This document shows, one piece after another, positions 11,761 through 24,000 of a stretch of DNA of 64,000 nucleotides. Both the position numbers and the translations under genes were made by a program. Under the pieces are notes generated by a model. It was not told the origin of the DNA, did not search any database, and worked only from the letters and a program-made list of their open reading frames with translations. The stretch lies in NCBI GenBank assembly GCA_940671915.1, contig CALNVZ010003426.1, forward strand, positions 36,877,300 to 36,941,299, in the 5' to 3' direction. Numbering within the stretch: the first letter of the stretch is position 1; each line of letters begins with the position of its first letter. The stretch comes from Paracentrotus lividus. Its lineage: Eukaryota > Echinodermata > Echinoidea > Camarodonta > Echinidae.

Positions 11761-12775
11761 AAAATGAAAGATTGCATTTAACTTTGAGTGCACTTAGAGG
11801 GAGACTTGAGAAGATGAAAAAAAACAAGCACAGTACAAATACCAGAGCATCCTTATATTAGTTCAAATACAAATCGCAAGACGCCAAGGGGTGTTCCAAA
11901 TGGCAGCTGCAATATCGACCAGTCCTAAAATAACTTTACCCCAGGGAAACTTCTTTTTATAGGGAAATTGCGGAAGAAGATGAAGAAAGCGAGTTCCTAT
12001 AAAGGCTATAGCTAATCAATTTGTTTTTGTTGTTAAAATAGTGAAATGGATGCAAAGGAATTGGAAAATGCACCTGCAAAACTTCAACATAATCTTTGCA
12101 ATGACAATACATAAATGAAAAAAGGGAAAAATTATAACAGAAATGTGAATTATGCATAAATATCAAGACTACAAATGTACATGTATAAGGATTAAACTAG
12201 CATCAGCAGTTTAAAGTTTATACAATATTATTTTCATTTTCCTTAACTTATTTCAGAAGTCAATATAACTTAGTCATATGATCATGAAACATCTGGAACA
12301 CTCTTTCTATATCAGCTTTATAATTGCATCATCCCAACTCAATATGCACAGGGGATGGGCTCCTATCTCTTATCTGTTGAATGCGATGTATACAATGAGC
12401 ATGTGGATTCTAAGAGGAACCAGAGATAAGCCTGGACCGATCAATTAAAATACAAACACCAGTATCAATTCTAAACACAAGAGACCCATCAAACAAAACA
12501 GATACAGTACATTTAAAGGGACATATAGGAGACTTAAGACATTGGGGTATGATTTGTATATTGATGTACAACCACATGATGGGACAACACAAAATGTAAA
12601 AATCTTCTTTCTTCTAAAAGTTGTTATAAGATTAGGAGATAATGAATACAATACATGTACCTCCAGTAACAGATAAATGTATTTAAAAAGGCTAATATTA
12701 GAGATAAGACATTTAAAATAATCATCTTGTGCATTGTAAGTAGGACCCTCCATGAAGGGCACGAAAAAAAATTAT
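11761..12775. other. No recognisable feature
   Basis: AT-rich sequence downstream, in minus-strand terms, of the candidate exon at 12820-12953. If that exon is real, part of this stretch would be 3' UTR; no strong AATAAA-type site was fixed. Confidence 0.35.
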
Positions 12776-12819
12776 TAACTTGATGTAGTCAATTTTACAA
12801 TTAGGAGAAGTACAAGTCT

Positions 12820-12953
12820 TGACGTTCTATCAGGTCTTTAAACTCAGAGATCAGTCTATCCAAAAGTGTCTCTGGGGCCTTAGAATCTGCTATGAATGTG
12901 ACCTTAAGTTTTGGGTCATAGCAGTTTCTAAGATCTAGAAACGACCATGCCCC
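12820..12953 (-). CDS. Candidate 3'-terminal coding exon, minus strand
   Basis: On the minus strand an acceptor-like GTCGTTTCTAG is followed by an open frame of about 43 codons ending in TAA. It contains the motifs CYDPKLKVTF, ADSKAPETLL and DRLISEFKDL and ends DLYFS. The text reads like a compact amphipathic domain end and not like the low-complexity frames nearby. It would need a preceding exon that contributes one base to the first codon; the acidic exon at 28170-28247 ends in phase 0 and cannot be its direct partner. The family was not recognised. It could be a chance frame. Confidence 0.3.
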
Positions 12954-12959
12954 TCACAG

Positions 12960-13350
12960 CCTTTAACCTTCAACCTTGAAGAATTAATCCTTTTTGCAGC
13001 TCATTCTGGAAGCTAAACTGGGATGGGTTCTATACATGTATATCCGTCAATATATCTATACTCTGAGAGACGGCTGATATAGTACGTCCACATCTACTAC
13101 AGATTCATAACACATGAAAAAGTAACAACAGTGATCTACTGAGAGTGGGAGTAGAAAGGACTTTATTCCATGGTATTTCACAAAGCACCTTTCTACATAA
13201 TTATGAAGAGACAATCTATTTTCTCCAGATTTATTCCTAAACAGAAAACACAAGTTCAATTGTTACAAAATTTCACACAATTACAGAATGTTAAAGATCA
13301 TTGAAGAACATTTGATTTGAACCGAGTAGCAATTAATACAATTTTCAGAG
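12960..13350. other. No firm feature; weak minus-strand frame
   Basis: On the minus strand an acceptor-like TGTGTTTTCTGTTTAG is followed by a 60-codon frame ending in a stop at about 13056. The amino-acid content (many Cys, Tyr, Phe) is not distinctive, so it is not called as an exon. Confidence 0.3.
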
Positions 13351-13354
13351 ACTA

Positions 13355-15028
13355 CAGTGTCCCCAAAAATTATTTGTACACTTTGAAAAAATGAAATTAA
13401 ACAAATCGATGTTGGTTTGAAATTTCAATTACTATTTGTATCAGATGGTAGGTAATGTCACCATCACCTGAACCCTAAATCTCAAATGTTCCATCAGTCT
13501 CGGAAGTTCTAGGCCGCCATTTGCAATTTTCATGGCCCAAAAATTATTTGTACACTTAAGAAGTTGGGTTTTTAAAGGAGTGTTTAAAGTTTTGGGGGGC
13601 CTTTTTTGGCTTCAAGGGCAGTGATCAACCTCCTTGGCATACTGTCGTCCAATTTAGCACTCATTTCACCGCCAATACAATTCCATGTTCGCTGGAGCGT
13701 GTCCTGGAGCTGCTGGAGGCTTGATGGTGAGTCTTGAGGGCGCTGTCGCTTTAGATCATCTCCCGTGTGCTAAATGGGGATTAAATTTTGGATCTGAGGT
13801 GCCTTTTCTAGCTTCTTAACAAGTTTCTGCTAAAACAATGCTTTAATATGCTTCGCTGCATGCTTGGGGTCCCTGTTATGTTGGAAAACAACTTGAAGAC
13901 CAATAAGCCTTTACGCAAGTGGGAGCCTCTAAGAGGCAAAATTAGTCTCATGGACATCAGTTTTCATGATGATATTGATGGACAGACAGTAAGCAATGAA
14001 ATATAGCAATTTGCAACCAAAGAAAATTGCATCCAAGGCCACAGAGGCTGAGGAATGACTGGGTGCCCTCAAGAGTGTCTGCAACAGGCTAAATGGCTAC
14101 ATGACTATAGGTGGAATAATTGGCAAGAAAGAAGCCAAATATAAGGGACAGTATCAAAGAAGCGTCACGCTTTTACAAAACAACATGATAACAAGCCTGC
14201 GGAGTTCTAGCACTCTGTACTAAGACTTAAGTAGTGCAAAAAGTGATTGGATATGATGCACGGGACCATGTGTGTCTTGTAGTTAGCTTTCAGTCATTTA
14301 TGCTTGGAGCCAACAGTGAAGCACAGTGGAGGATGCTTCATGAATTTGGAGTTGTATGGCAGCCAGTAGAGTTGGAGAGATAAATTTCAGAACATGGCAT
14401 CATGAATGCTGAAGCCATGAGGATATTCTTGCCCTTCAGAATGGCTCAGATGCTCTCATCTGCTTCAAGTCTGAATGGTCATCAATATTATTTACGGTCC
14501 AACATAACATTGACCCCAAGTACATATCAAACCATATAAAAGCAATATTGCAACATAAACATGTTAAGCTGCAAGAAAGGGCACCTCGCAGCCCAGATTT
14601 AATCTCCATTTAGCACATGAGAAGTGATCCGAAGCGACAGCGCCCTCTAGACTGACCATCCAACATCCAGCAGCTCCAGGACACGCTCCAGCGCACTTGG
14701 AATGGTATTGGCGGTGAAATGAGTGCTAAATTGGACGACAGTATGCCAAGAAGGTTGATGACTGCCCTGGAAGCCAAAGAAGACCCCCAAAAACTTTATA
14801 AACTCCTTTAAAAACCCATGTTCTTAAGTGTACAAATAATTTTTGGGCCATGAAAATTGCAAATGGCGGCCTAGAACTTCCGAGACTGACGGAAATTTTG
14901 AGATTTAGTGTTAAGGTGATAGTGACATTACCTACCATTTGATATAAATAGTAATTAAAATTTCAAGCCAACATCAATTTATTTAATTCCATATTTTCAA
15001 AGTGTACAAATAATTTTTGGGGACACTG
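13355..15028 (+). mobile_element. Tc1-like DNA transposon relic with ~550-bp inverted arms
   Basis: The element is 1674 bp, flanked by TA on both sides, with ends CAGTGTCCCCAAAAATTATT and its inverse. The plus-strand interior encodes broken Tc1 transposase text: TVKHSGGCFMN near 14313-14345, QHNIDPK near 14500-14520 (the conserved QHDNDPKH-type region around the second catalytic Asp) and the C-terminal GGEMSAKLDDSMPRRL near 14712-14757. Stops and frameshifts are frequent, so it is dead. The left arm is not an ordinary terminal repeat: read on the minus strand it also contains VFQHNRDPKHAAKHIKALF (13905 to about 13850) and the same C-terminal region. Each arm therefore carries the 3' half of the transposase gene. 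Confidence 0.88.
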
Positions 15029-15116
15029 TACATTACATCTATTTCTGTTTTCCCCACTATGAAGCAAGCACTATCTGACATTTTAGGAGAGTCATTATCA
15101 TCTACACATTATTTCT

Positions 15117-15500
15117 GTATGTAATGTTAACATGAACATCAAAGTCAAGCATGTTGAGTATAATCAGTTTGCTGGTAGCTTCAGGTGAACCCCACCCCCC
15201 CCCCCTCCCAAAAAACCTTAAGCGGCATCCTACATTGTACATGTATCAATGATGATGTTGATACAGACTAATATCTGATAAACATATCACATGATGTGTT
15301 TGTATGTAATTTTAACATGAATATGAAAGTCCAGTATTAAAGCTATGTTGTGTTTTATCATTTTCTTGATTGCTTCAGGTGACCCCCCCCCCCACCACCT
15401 CCTCCTTTACAAAACACCTTAAGCTGCATCCTACATTGTATCAAGCAGGATCAGATGTACAGATGATACGGTCTAATACCTGATAAAACATAGCATCATG
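15117..15500. repeat. Tandem duplication, about 190-bp unit, two copies
   Basis: Both copies run TGTATGTAATKTTAACATGAA, GCTTCAGGTGA, a poly-C stretch, ACCTTAAGCKGCATCCTACA and GATACRGWCTAATAYCTGATAA. The second starts near 15300. Confidence 0.7.
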
Positions 15501-15956
15501 ATCGATGTACAGGTGACATGGTTCATTAGTCCCACCTGCCTCTGTGGCTGTAGTGTTTTCATGACACCAATCCCTAGGGGTGGGATCAACCATTTTCACA
15601 CTAGATGCTAGGCCACATCTTCTAACTACATGTACATTGCATTGTGCTTGAAAGATCACAATAAAAACTTGCACATGACAAGAGAAAATGTATTATATGT
15701 ATGGAATGTAAGAAATGCATGGTATTTTGAAATTTGACCGAATTATTTGGTGTAGTTCCATTTCTTCTCCAACTTTTTTTCTTTTTTTTTAAATTCAAAA
15801 CATAATAATATATGCATGTGCTGGAGAATGAAACATATAGTACAGTGTATAATATAATTTTACCAAAAATCAATGAAAAAAAATGGCCATGACTTTAGCT
15901 ACAGAGTATTAAAAAAAAATCATTTGCTGTCTTCTGTAGATATGAAAATACACATG

Positions 15957-16133
15957 CAGTGGAAACTCATTATAACGAGGTCATTGGGACCATAGAAGTT
16001 ACCGTGTTACATCAGGAATCTTCTTATATCAGGGGGAAAAACCAAAAGAATAGAGAGACCTGGGACCAGCAAAATTACCTCATCATATCAGGAACCTCGT
16101 TATATCAGATCTCGCTATAACAAGTTGCCACTG
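15957..16133. mobile_element. Pogo/Tigger-like MITE
   Basis: Ends CAGTGGAAACTCATTATAAC and (reverse) CAGTGGCAACTTGTTATAGC are inverted repeats of 177-bp spacing. CAGTGG...TTATAACGAG ends are typical of the pogo/Tigger group. The interior repeats CTCGTTATATCAG words. No TA duplication is visible, so the ends may have mutated. Confidence 0.5.
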
Positions 16134-18640
16134 TCACGTTTAACACATGTGTACATTTGAACCAATTACGCAGAAATTTAGAGAAATAACTAAGTAATGA
16201 TTCTCCAGCACATGCATATATTATTATGTTTAAAAAAAATTACTGCAAGTAGAAATCAGCCCGTTGATCATAAATCAATTGAAATCCCTAAGTTACAGAA
16301 TAGTAGCTCCAAGATATCTGCAACCAATGCCAATTAATGCCCAATAAAATAAATCATAAACATGCAGGCAGCTGCATCATCCATTCTATATAGCCAAGGC
16401 ACATTGTCCTCAGCCATTACGCAAAGTTTTACTGGGAAGAAAACAATTTTTCACAGATAGAGCTTCAGATTGACAACAGCGAGAGAAATATTGAAACAAA
16501 CAAGGTAATAGATCAGTCCTTTTCGTGATTTCCAAAAGGGCCTTATTAATAATCTCAAACATAGACATACATTGTAACACCCTTCTGGCTGTCAAAAGAG
16601 AGGTTATAAAACTGCTGCCGAAATGTCAAAGGTCAAATTGGAATAGGGCAGCTTTAAGATATTGCTATACAAAGTAGATGTCTTGATGATGCAATAAAGA
16701 TGAGAGATTTGCCATAAATCTATCAATAGCCGGATGTGTTCAATATTATTGCTCTCTGCAATACATGTATACTATTGTGACATTTATAGACCAAGAAGTG
16801 GGGTATATTTCTGCAAACAACTGTCCTGGTTCAAATTATTGTTCCTGCATAAAACCCAGTGTCATACAACTGCCTTCTTTATACTTTGATGAAATTAATA
16901 GTAAATGGATATAATAAAAGCAATTAAGCTACATTTTGTAAAGGGCATATTTCATGTGTAAATTTGTGTTTGAGGACAAGAGCAGTCATATGCATTTGTT
17001 TCTCCCAAGTACATCATACAAAAACTGGCCTGATCTTGCAAAGCCAAACATATTAGAATTCCCTAAACACCCTTCCTTATGCCACTTAAATGACATTCTT
17101 TGTATGCATCGAGTTGTATTACATATCTTATTGCTAAACTCTCTCTCAACTGCTATTGATAAGCAGACTAGCTAATGATGTAAAGCATAATTATGTGTAT
17201 ATTTTCATAGTGCATTTTACAGTAAGGAAAAGAAAAATTAAAGACTTGCAAGAGCTGTAACTCAATAACTCGTCATTAGCACTTGCACCATGTGCATGAA
17301 AAACCCCAATTATATTTAATTACTGTTCATTTGAGAATACTATTAGTTATAATGAAGTCTTCAGACAGTAATTATCCCAGAAAGACGACAAACAGATGAT
17401 GCACAATTTGCAGGTCGTTGCATCATCATTTGAGGCGTTTGATTCCAAAAAGGGCTAAATCCACTTTTGTAACCTCTGAGAAAAGGGTATCTGTTTGACA
17501 AATTTTGTAGAGGTGTCTATGGAACAGTGGTACTAAAAGTTGCATTTTGTAATAAGTGCTCTCAAAATTTAGGTTTAAATTTTCTTCAGCAACAGGTACC
17601 ATCCTGACCAATAATCGGATATCAATAATTTCATTTTCATCAAAAGTTCATTTGTTTGGTTGTATATATCCATAGGAAGGAAATGTCTGGAATATTTAAA
17701 CTACATGTATGACCGTACAACAAATAATACTTATATGCCACGTAAAATGCTATCAAGGAAATACTTCTCCGAAAAATTGAATGTTTGCCTAATTCCAATA
17801 ACAATATTTATAGCTATATCTGTAGTTACAGCTGCAGTAATATTCTGATATCCTAACATTATTACACATCTGCCCTGATATATAACTGTCTTTGTACGAG
17901 CCTCAGACCTTTGTGGAGTCACAATGTCTTAATCATTATCAAAATATGATTTAATAACCTTGCCCAGTGATAATATATTGTTATGTCCTTATAACCATGG
18001 TCAATAAATCCGTTTGAGGAAAAGTTTATTTGTGCAGGGCATCTACTGCCAACTTTAAATAAGCATTTTCAACATCCATCATAAATATTTACAATTCGGT
18101 CAAATAATTATTTTCTTTAATAACAATTTAGGAGATATGTTTTATAATGTGTTACAATGTCCCTCACTTATCAATGGGAAACATAATCCCTGTACAATGT
18201 ACAAAGACATCAATTGTAATTTACACTTGAGCTTAAATAGCTAGATAACAAATAACCCAGAGGGATAGAGAGTCTTTATGAAACATGCATCCCTTCTTAT
18301 AGTCCTCTTTTCAACCGTTTTAACCATCCTTCAGTATCAAAATATACATCACAGATTCGAACAAATACCTTTTGTGAGAAGGGGATGAATGATTTTTCTG
18401 GAATTATTCTCAGTTAATTGTAGTGTTCTGTAATGATTGTATATCTCAATGTTTCTTTTAATATGTTTATGACTGACGATCCAGTTCATTTGAAGATTGG
18501 AAATAAAGTTATGTCCCTTAAATCACTGTGTTGAATATACTTTGTTTGAGTTCTCTCAGCTTAAGACCCTAGACAACAATTCAATCACATCCCCTTACCG
18601 CTGTGACATCATCAAAACACAGGACTCAGAAATTGCATCA
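16134..18640. other. No recognisable gene
   Basis: AT-rich sequence. One plus-strand frame (17660-17848, 62 codons) ends in a hydrophobic segment of about 21 residues (VCLIPITIFIAISVVTAAVIF is its run from 17788). It is considered under findings but not called a gene. Confidence 0.4.
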
Positions 18641-18644
18641 TAGA

Positions 18645-18760
18645 AAACCATGTCATGTTACTCAGGGTCGATTCCTCAATTCACATTTGTTGAGATTTGA
18701 ACCCTCAACCTTTCACAAAACAGTTACAGCCAAACAGACCACTGTGACCTAATACTGCTC
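18645..18760 (-). repeat. tRNA-derived SINE fragment
   Basis: On the minus strand TTGAGGGTTCAAATCTCAA (18688-18706) forms a perfect T-arm: 5-bp stem, loop around GTTCAAATC matching pol III box B. A weaker box A-like stretch GGTCTGTTTGGCTGTAACTG lies upstream. No complete tRNA fold, so a SINE remnant is more likely than a tRNA gene. Confidence 0.45.
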
Positions 18761-20548
18761 CTAAATTACATTGATGACAGTGTTTTACATGTACATACAG
18801 AATGATTTCATAGGTATCAAATAATTCTGGCGCCCTGAAGTCCTCCCTACAAACTTTTGAACCATGCCTCCTTGCGATCCGATTCCTTGGGTATCGTGTT
18901 GCATGGCCAGACATTATGATTGAAATGTTAGGAGATGAGATCATCCCATGGACTGGATAAACTTCCATTCAAAGGTTAACAGTTCTTTCTCTTCATGTGT
19001 GTGGAGTTACATACAGCACCTGAGGGTTCAGCACAACATACCTTGCTCTCTCTCATTGCTACAATTAATCTTCTTAGCCTATGCTCACGTACTAAACACT
19101 TTGCAAATATAATACTGTACATCTGTTTAAAATATTGCGGCATTCAATAGTGGAAGGTGACAACTGTATTAAATCCCTTTAATTAGAAATTAATCCCGTA
19201 TCTTCATTTCGGATTATTTGCTTCACAGCACAAACGTTGTGCCTATTGATTGGAAATAAATAAGAAATCCCCCTGCCTAAACACTTTTCCTGTTCATTTC
19301 AGATACAAGTGCATTCAGATATGACCACTTTATAAATGAATACAGTAAGAATATGATCATTTTTCACCAGTAAACAAACAAAATACACATAAAAATCAAG
19401 GCTTCAATGACTTGAAATATATTCCTCACAATCCAATTATTTCTGACAGGTTTTAATGAAATAAAACTTGTTGAAACTCTATGTACAAGATGTATGTACA
19501 CCATGCAATGTACTTGGAGACACAATCACTATAGTTACAATCATTTCTTTTTAAAACGACTGTGGTACATAGGTTGTATAATTCTAAACCCCACATTGAC
19601 CCCTGACTGCAATAGCATTATAAAGATCCTAATAGTACATGTACAAGCAGATCTTAAACCTTTGTCCAATTTCGTATTTTATTGAGAATACCAATAGTTC
19701 TTAATACTAATTACATTACACATTACAGTGAACATTTCACATTAAAGTTTTTAAAAATAGTTCAAAACATATTGCCTACTCATAACATCCAACTCTGGCC
19801 ATGTTGTCCATGAGTGCAAATTATAATTTTTTAATTTTGAAGTTGACAATGTATTTATTTTTCTCCACTTTAAATATGATTTTGGTTGTGGTTCTAACAT
19901 TCAACATTAGTAAGGTAACATCCATGTTCATGTAGGTAGTACATGTATGTGTATGTGTTACACCCTGTAGTGCCTCTGCCTGCTAGATATTCTAATGATT
20001 CAACATACAGAGACATTAAGCCACTGTCCAGCTGCTACAAGCAGTAGACTTTAACTTGTACTTACTACTGCCATACACGAACCTAATCATAACCTAGGTT
20101 TGAGAAGAATTGTGTCCATTTACTTTTACATTTGACAGTTTATTTGATTCTATAAGGAAAGAAGACAGCAGGGTAATTGATTTCTGTGACTCAAAGCTAA
20201 GAAGTGAATGAGAATGAGTTTTGGGGAATGAAAATCAAAATCATAAACAATTTAAAATTTCATTGAAACATTGATAAGCACACTTTATGAAAGTGTCATG
20301 TAAATGATGCCGGGAACATAAAAAGGCACAATTTATACTTATAATGTCAAATGGTCAATAAAAGTGCAATATGTTAAACTCAATTACAGTTCTTGTATTG
20401 ATGGGACAATTCAAAGTAATAATATTAGCTGAGTTTTCAAGACTTGGAAATATAATACATTTATGCCTAGCATCTATGTCTTGTGCCTTTCCTATATATG
20501 TGTATTTGCATGCCACAACATTACTAAAGGAAACCTAAAAATAGGGGG
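18761..20548. other. No recognisable feature
   Basis: AT-rich sequence. A minus-strand frame of 87 codons (18705-18968) starts in somewhat GC-richer DNA but has no splice context or recognised motif. Confidence 0.4.
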
Positions 20549-20625
20549 TTCAATTGAGCTTGAGGATCAAATGATCAGAAGATATCTATTTGTGGATTCA
20601 AGTCCCACCGCTGCCACCATATAAT
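20549..20625 (+). repeat. tRNA-derived SINE fragment
   Basis: GTGGATTCAAGTCCCAC (20592-20608) forms a T-arm with box B GATTCAAGTCC and is followed by a CGCTGCCACC tail, as at a tRNA 3' side. The 5' part (GAGCTTGAGGATCAAATGATC) is only loosely tRNA-like. Confidence 0.45.
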
Positions 20626-20960
20626 GTGTTGTAATTCAGAGGCTAGTTTGAAAATAACAATGATTCCAGCAGGCTTATGTCATGTGGGCCTACATGTATA
20701 GTATCTTGTAGTCTACCATGCTGGTGCTGAGTGTGTATCCATTATGAAAGTAGGCTACAGTGTCAAAAGTGTATTGAAATGAATATGAAGCAATAGACTC
20801 ATAGGAAAGCCAATAGATATCATACTATAAGAATTTGCACAGCATTATAAAGTTTTCTGTTTTTTTTTTTTTATTTATTTGGATAAAACAATCATTATTG
20901 GATATCAATAGTTGGTCAGATTGGACACAGTGACTTCACATCTTCATAAGCAAGCACCCA
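20626..20960. other. No recognisable feature
   Basis: AT-rich, with a T run at about 20862-20873. Confidence 0.4.
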
Positions 20961-20961
20961 T

Positions 20962-21043
20962 CTACAATTTGCTTTTGTGCATACAGATTCGTTTGAGTAG
21001 CATGTTCTTCACATTCAGAATGAGGTTGAGCAAGATGTCATCC
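20962..21043 (-). CDS. Weak candidate terminal exon, minus strand
   Basis: A good acceptor, TCCTTCTGACTTTCAG, precedes a 27-codon frame whose product begins DDILLNLILNVKNMLLKRI and stops at 20962-20964. It has the look of a helical C-terminus but is short. The first codon needs two bases from an upstream exon, so it cannot join the acidic exon at 28170-28247 (phase 0) without another exon between. Chance is a real alternative. Confidence 0.2.
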
Positions 21044-21059
21044 CTGAAAGTCAGAAGGA

Positions 21060-24000
21060 CATAAGTCACATACTATAAGAGTTTCTGCCCTTTTGGCACT
21101 AAACAGACTATCCATGGTCCACTATCAATTGAATTATTGGGTGTCATAACAAATAAACTGACCCAGATAAAGTTCTCTTGTAAGGTCAGCTTACATTGTC
21201 CCACCTATATGTTTGTGCCGGAACTGCTGATGGACACCCAAGGCATTGATTGGTGGGCAGTAGAGTTATCTGCAGAAATTGCGATCTAGATTTGTTGCTT
21301 TTCCTCTACCACCAGAGTTTGTTTATTGAATTGTAAGCTAAACCAGCAGTAAGCTGGACTGCAGCACAGCAGCGGCCATCACCGAGTTCAAGCAACTGTC
21401 CTACATGGTCTCTATCATAATATCAGAGCCATTAGTAGGCCTAAGCTTACCTTTCATGTGTGTGTGCTTCTTTTACCTCTTTCATGTACCAAGTCATATT
21501 CAAATCAAGAGAAGACTAAGAGACCTTCATAAATGAAAATTGTTACATGGAAACCTTTACATTTACCTCGTCTGTAAATGGTTTATAAACTCTAAAGGAC
21601 ACTACACTTAAAACTTTAAAGCATATGTATGGAACTTAGCGCCATAATTAGCCTATTGCTACCTCTTTAGAAGATAATTATAAACAGTTCAATCTGAGTT
21701 TTCTAATTCTCATTTTATAAACTATGATCATGAATGGTAAAGAAAAAATGGGGGGGGGGCAAAGTCAAAACAAATCAGCAAGAGAGAGTGATGGAGATAG
21801 CCAAGAACTTTGGATAGAGACAGATCGAGCAATGGAGAGTGGGAGGATAGATGAACAGCAGGAGATTACATGGAGGATGCCAGAATCTATTATGATGCCT
21901 ATACCAGATCATCTTACTAACAGACCTATCACTGGAAGTGAAGGAGGATGAGATTAGCTTCAACAGTTATCAGACCTCATCAATATCTTCTCATAGATAT
22001 GTGATTGTACCAAGGAGACTGCTATCAAGATTGTACGGCATCGTATGCATATTGCAATGTTTTTGCTATGATTTTTCTAAAATACCCTTTATTAATTCTA
22101 GTTATATTCCCTTAACCTTATAACAATATACTTTTTATATTTCTCTTAAATTAAGTAAGGCAAAATTAAGGGAAAGGCAGAACTAAAGTTTATACTCATC
22201 TTAAATATTCCATCAGCATATTACCTTGAACTCTAGATTATATCATTTCAATCCTATTTGCAACCCTCTATCATCTGAAAGACCAAATTTAACTTATATC
22301 CTTTGAATTGTTGTGTGGTATTAAATGCGTTTTTACAAATACAAAGTAAATACATATTTGTACATTTACTTGAGAATTTTATTAAGTGTTGTTTCAACAT
22401 AAATACAAATCATACATACTGGAATAAAGAGTAAGCTATACAATTCACTGAAATAAAAGAGATAAACTCAGGAGACCATCATAGTGAGCTGTTAGGCTCG
22501 AAGTGGGTGATGGCCTCAGAGTACTTCAACACACAGGGCAATGCCAATCCGACTTTCAACAGGCCTATCCAAAATTTATCTCCTTGTCAAACCTTCACAT
22601 ACATGTAAATGTACATGTTATGTGTGTACAACATTATTTTATCACACCCTAACCCAATCACACCCCCCCCCCTTTCCCTTAGACAATCCTACAACATACC
22701 AACCATCATTTTTATGAGATTAACCCAATCAAATTGTCTGCCAGGCCTTTATCCAATCAGCTCAATTTGGGGGCTTTCGTGAGACAGAGTAATACCGCCT
22801 TCCCCATGGAATGCATCATAATGTGGTAGCATGGTCATCAGTCAACGTGAAAGGAGGAATGCCTGAAGTACAGGAATTCTCTACAGTATGCTTTTGACTG
22901 GTACCCAACTGAACACTCACAGGTTTCATAAATTTTAAAATAGTACAAAATGAACTAATCCTTTTCCATATTTATTTAATTATGGGGGTGTTCATAGAAC
23001 AATTTAAGGCTAATAACTCATTTGTCACCCAAAGTTACTCTGGATACCGGTACATACACATTGAAAGTTACTTTCCAAAACTAAATGTATACCCCAGTTT
23101 TTAACCAAACATGCCCAAAATGATTGAGTTAAGACACTGTCCCATCTCCAAAAACAATAAATAAAATTAAAGATTTGTACAATTCATACTAAGGCATCAA
23201 ACCAGTTTGAACTCATAATACTTTTTCATAAAGCCAACACCAGTCTTGGTGTCAGGACACTTTAAATGCACCTTTTCATCATGATAGCCCAAATCATGGA
23301 AGTAAAGAAAGGGTCAAAAGGGATTCATAATAAAAGCAAGCATGGTGGGAATAATTGGCCACTGCAATGTTTTCAACTTGTCAACTCAAATTACTTCCAT
23401 ATGAAAGGACCAAAAAAGAAAGCAATATTCGCAGTGTACTTTATAAAATCCAATAAAAGCCTAATTTCAGGCAAAACATTGGAGTATGAAGTTGAAATTA
23501 AGTGCTCACGTGTAAAGAAGGAAGAGAGCTAAAAGGGACTTTAGACTTAGTAGAAGTATGACTTAACATCCTTCTGGCTTTGTGTTTGAACTTTGGAGCT
23601 TTGTCCTCCTTTTCTCAAAATAGCATATACCTTTAATCGTTTTATTCTTTATTTTATTTTATTTATTTCATTTCCAGGCAACAAAAATACATTATAAAAC
23701 GTTATTTGGTTAATTTGGTGTTGTTCAGATCTATGGTACACAAGACACTTTGCATTTATAATTGAAGATGGAAGACAAGGGTGCTTAACTTACAGTGCCC
23801 CCTTCTCCGTATTTGCAGTCCCTTCAATATTTCTGCCAATACAAAGGTATCCTGTTATAATAATTGTATAATTGTGCCATAAAGCAGACACTAATCTTTA
23901 ATAAAGTGTGAGCTACAGACTTTTGCAAAAGCCAAATTCATTCTTTTTTTTTTATTATCATGTGAGATTTTGTTCACAATCATTTCACAGATCTTGAATG

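Noticed and set aside
13056..13236. 60-codon minus-strand frame behind TGTGTTTTCTGTTTAG as an exon
   Set aside because: Acceptor is good, but the peptide is not distinctive and needs a partner exon in phase 2 that was not found.
18685..18710. Minus-strand tRNA gene
   Set aside because: Only the T-arm is convincing; no acceptor stem or anticodon arm can be built.
22780..22885. Minus-strand acceptor TGTACTTCAG with a short frame
   Set aside because: Only 14 codons to a stop and no downstream support.
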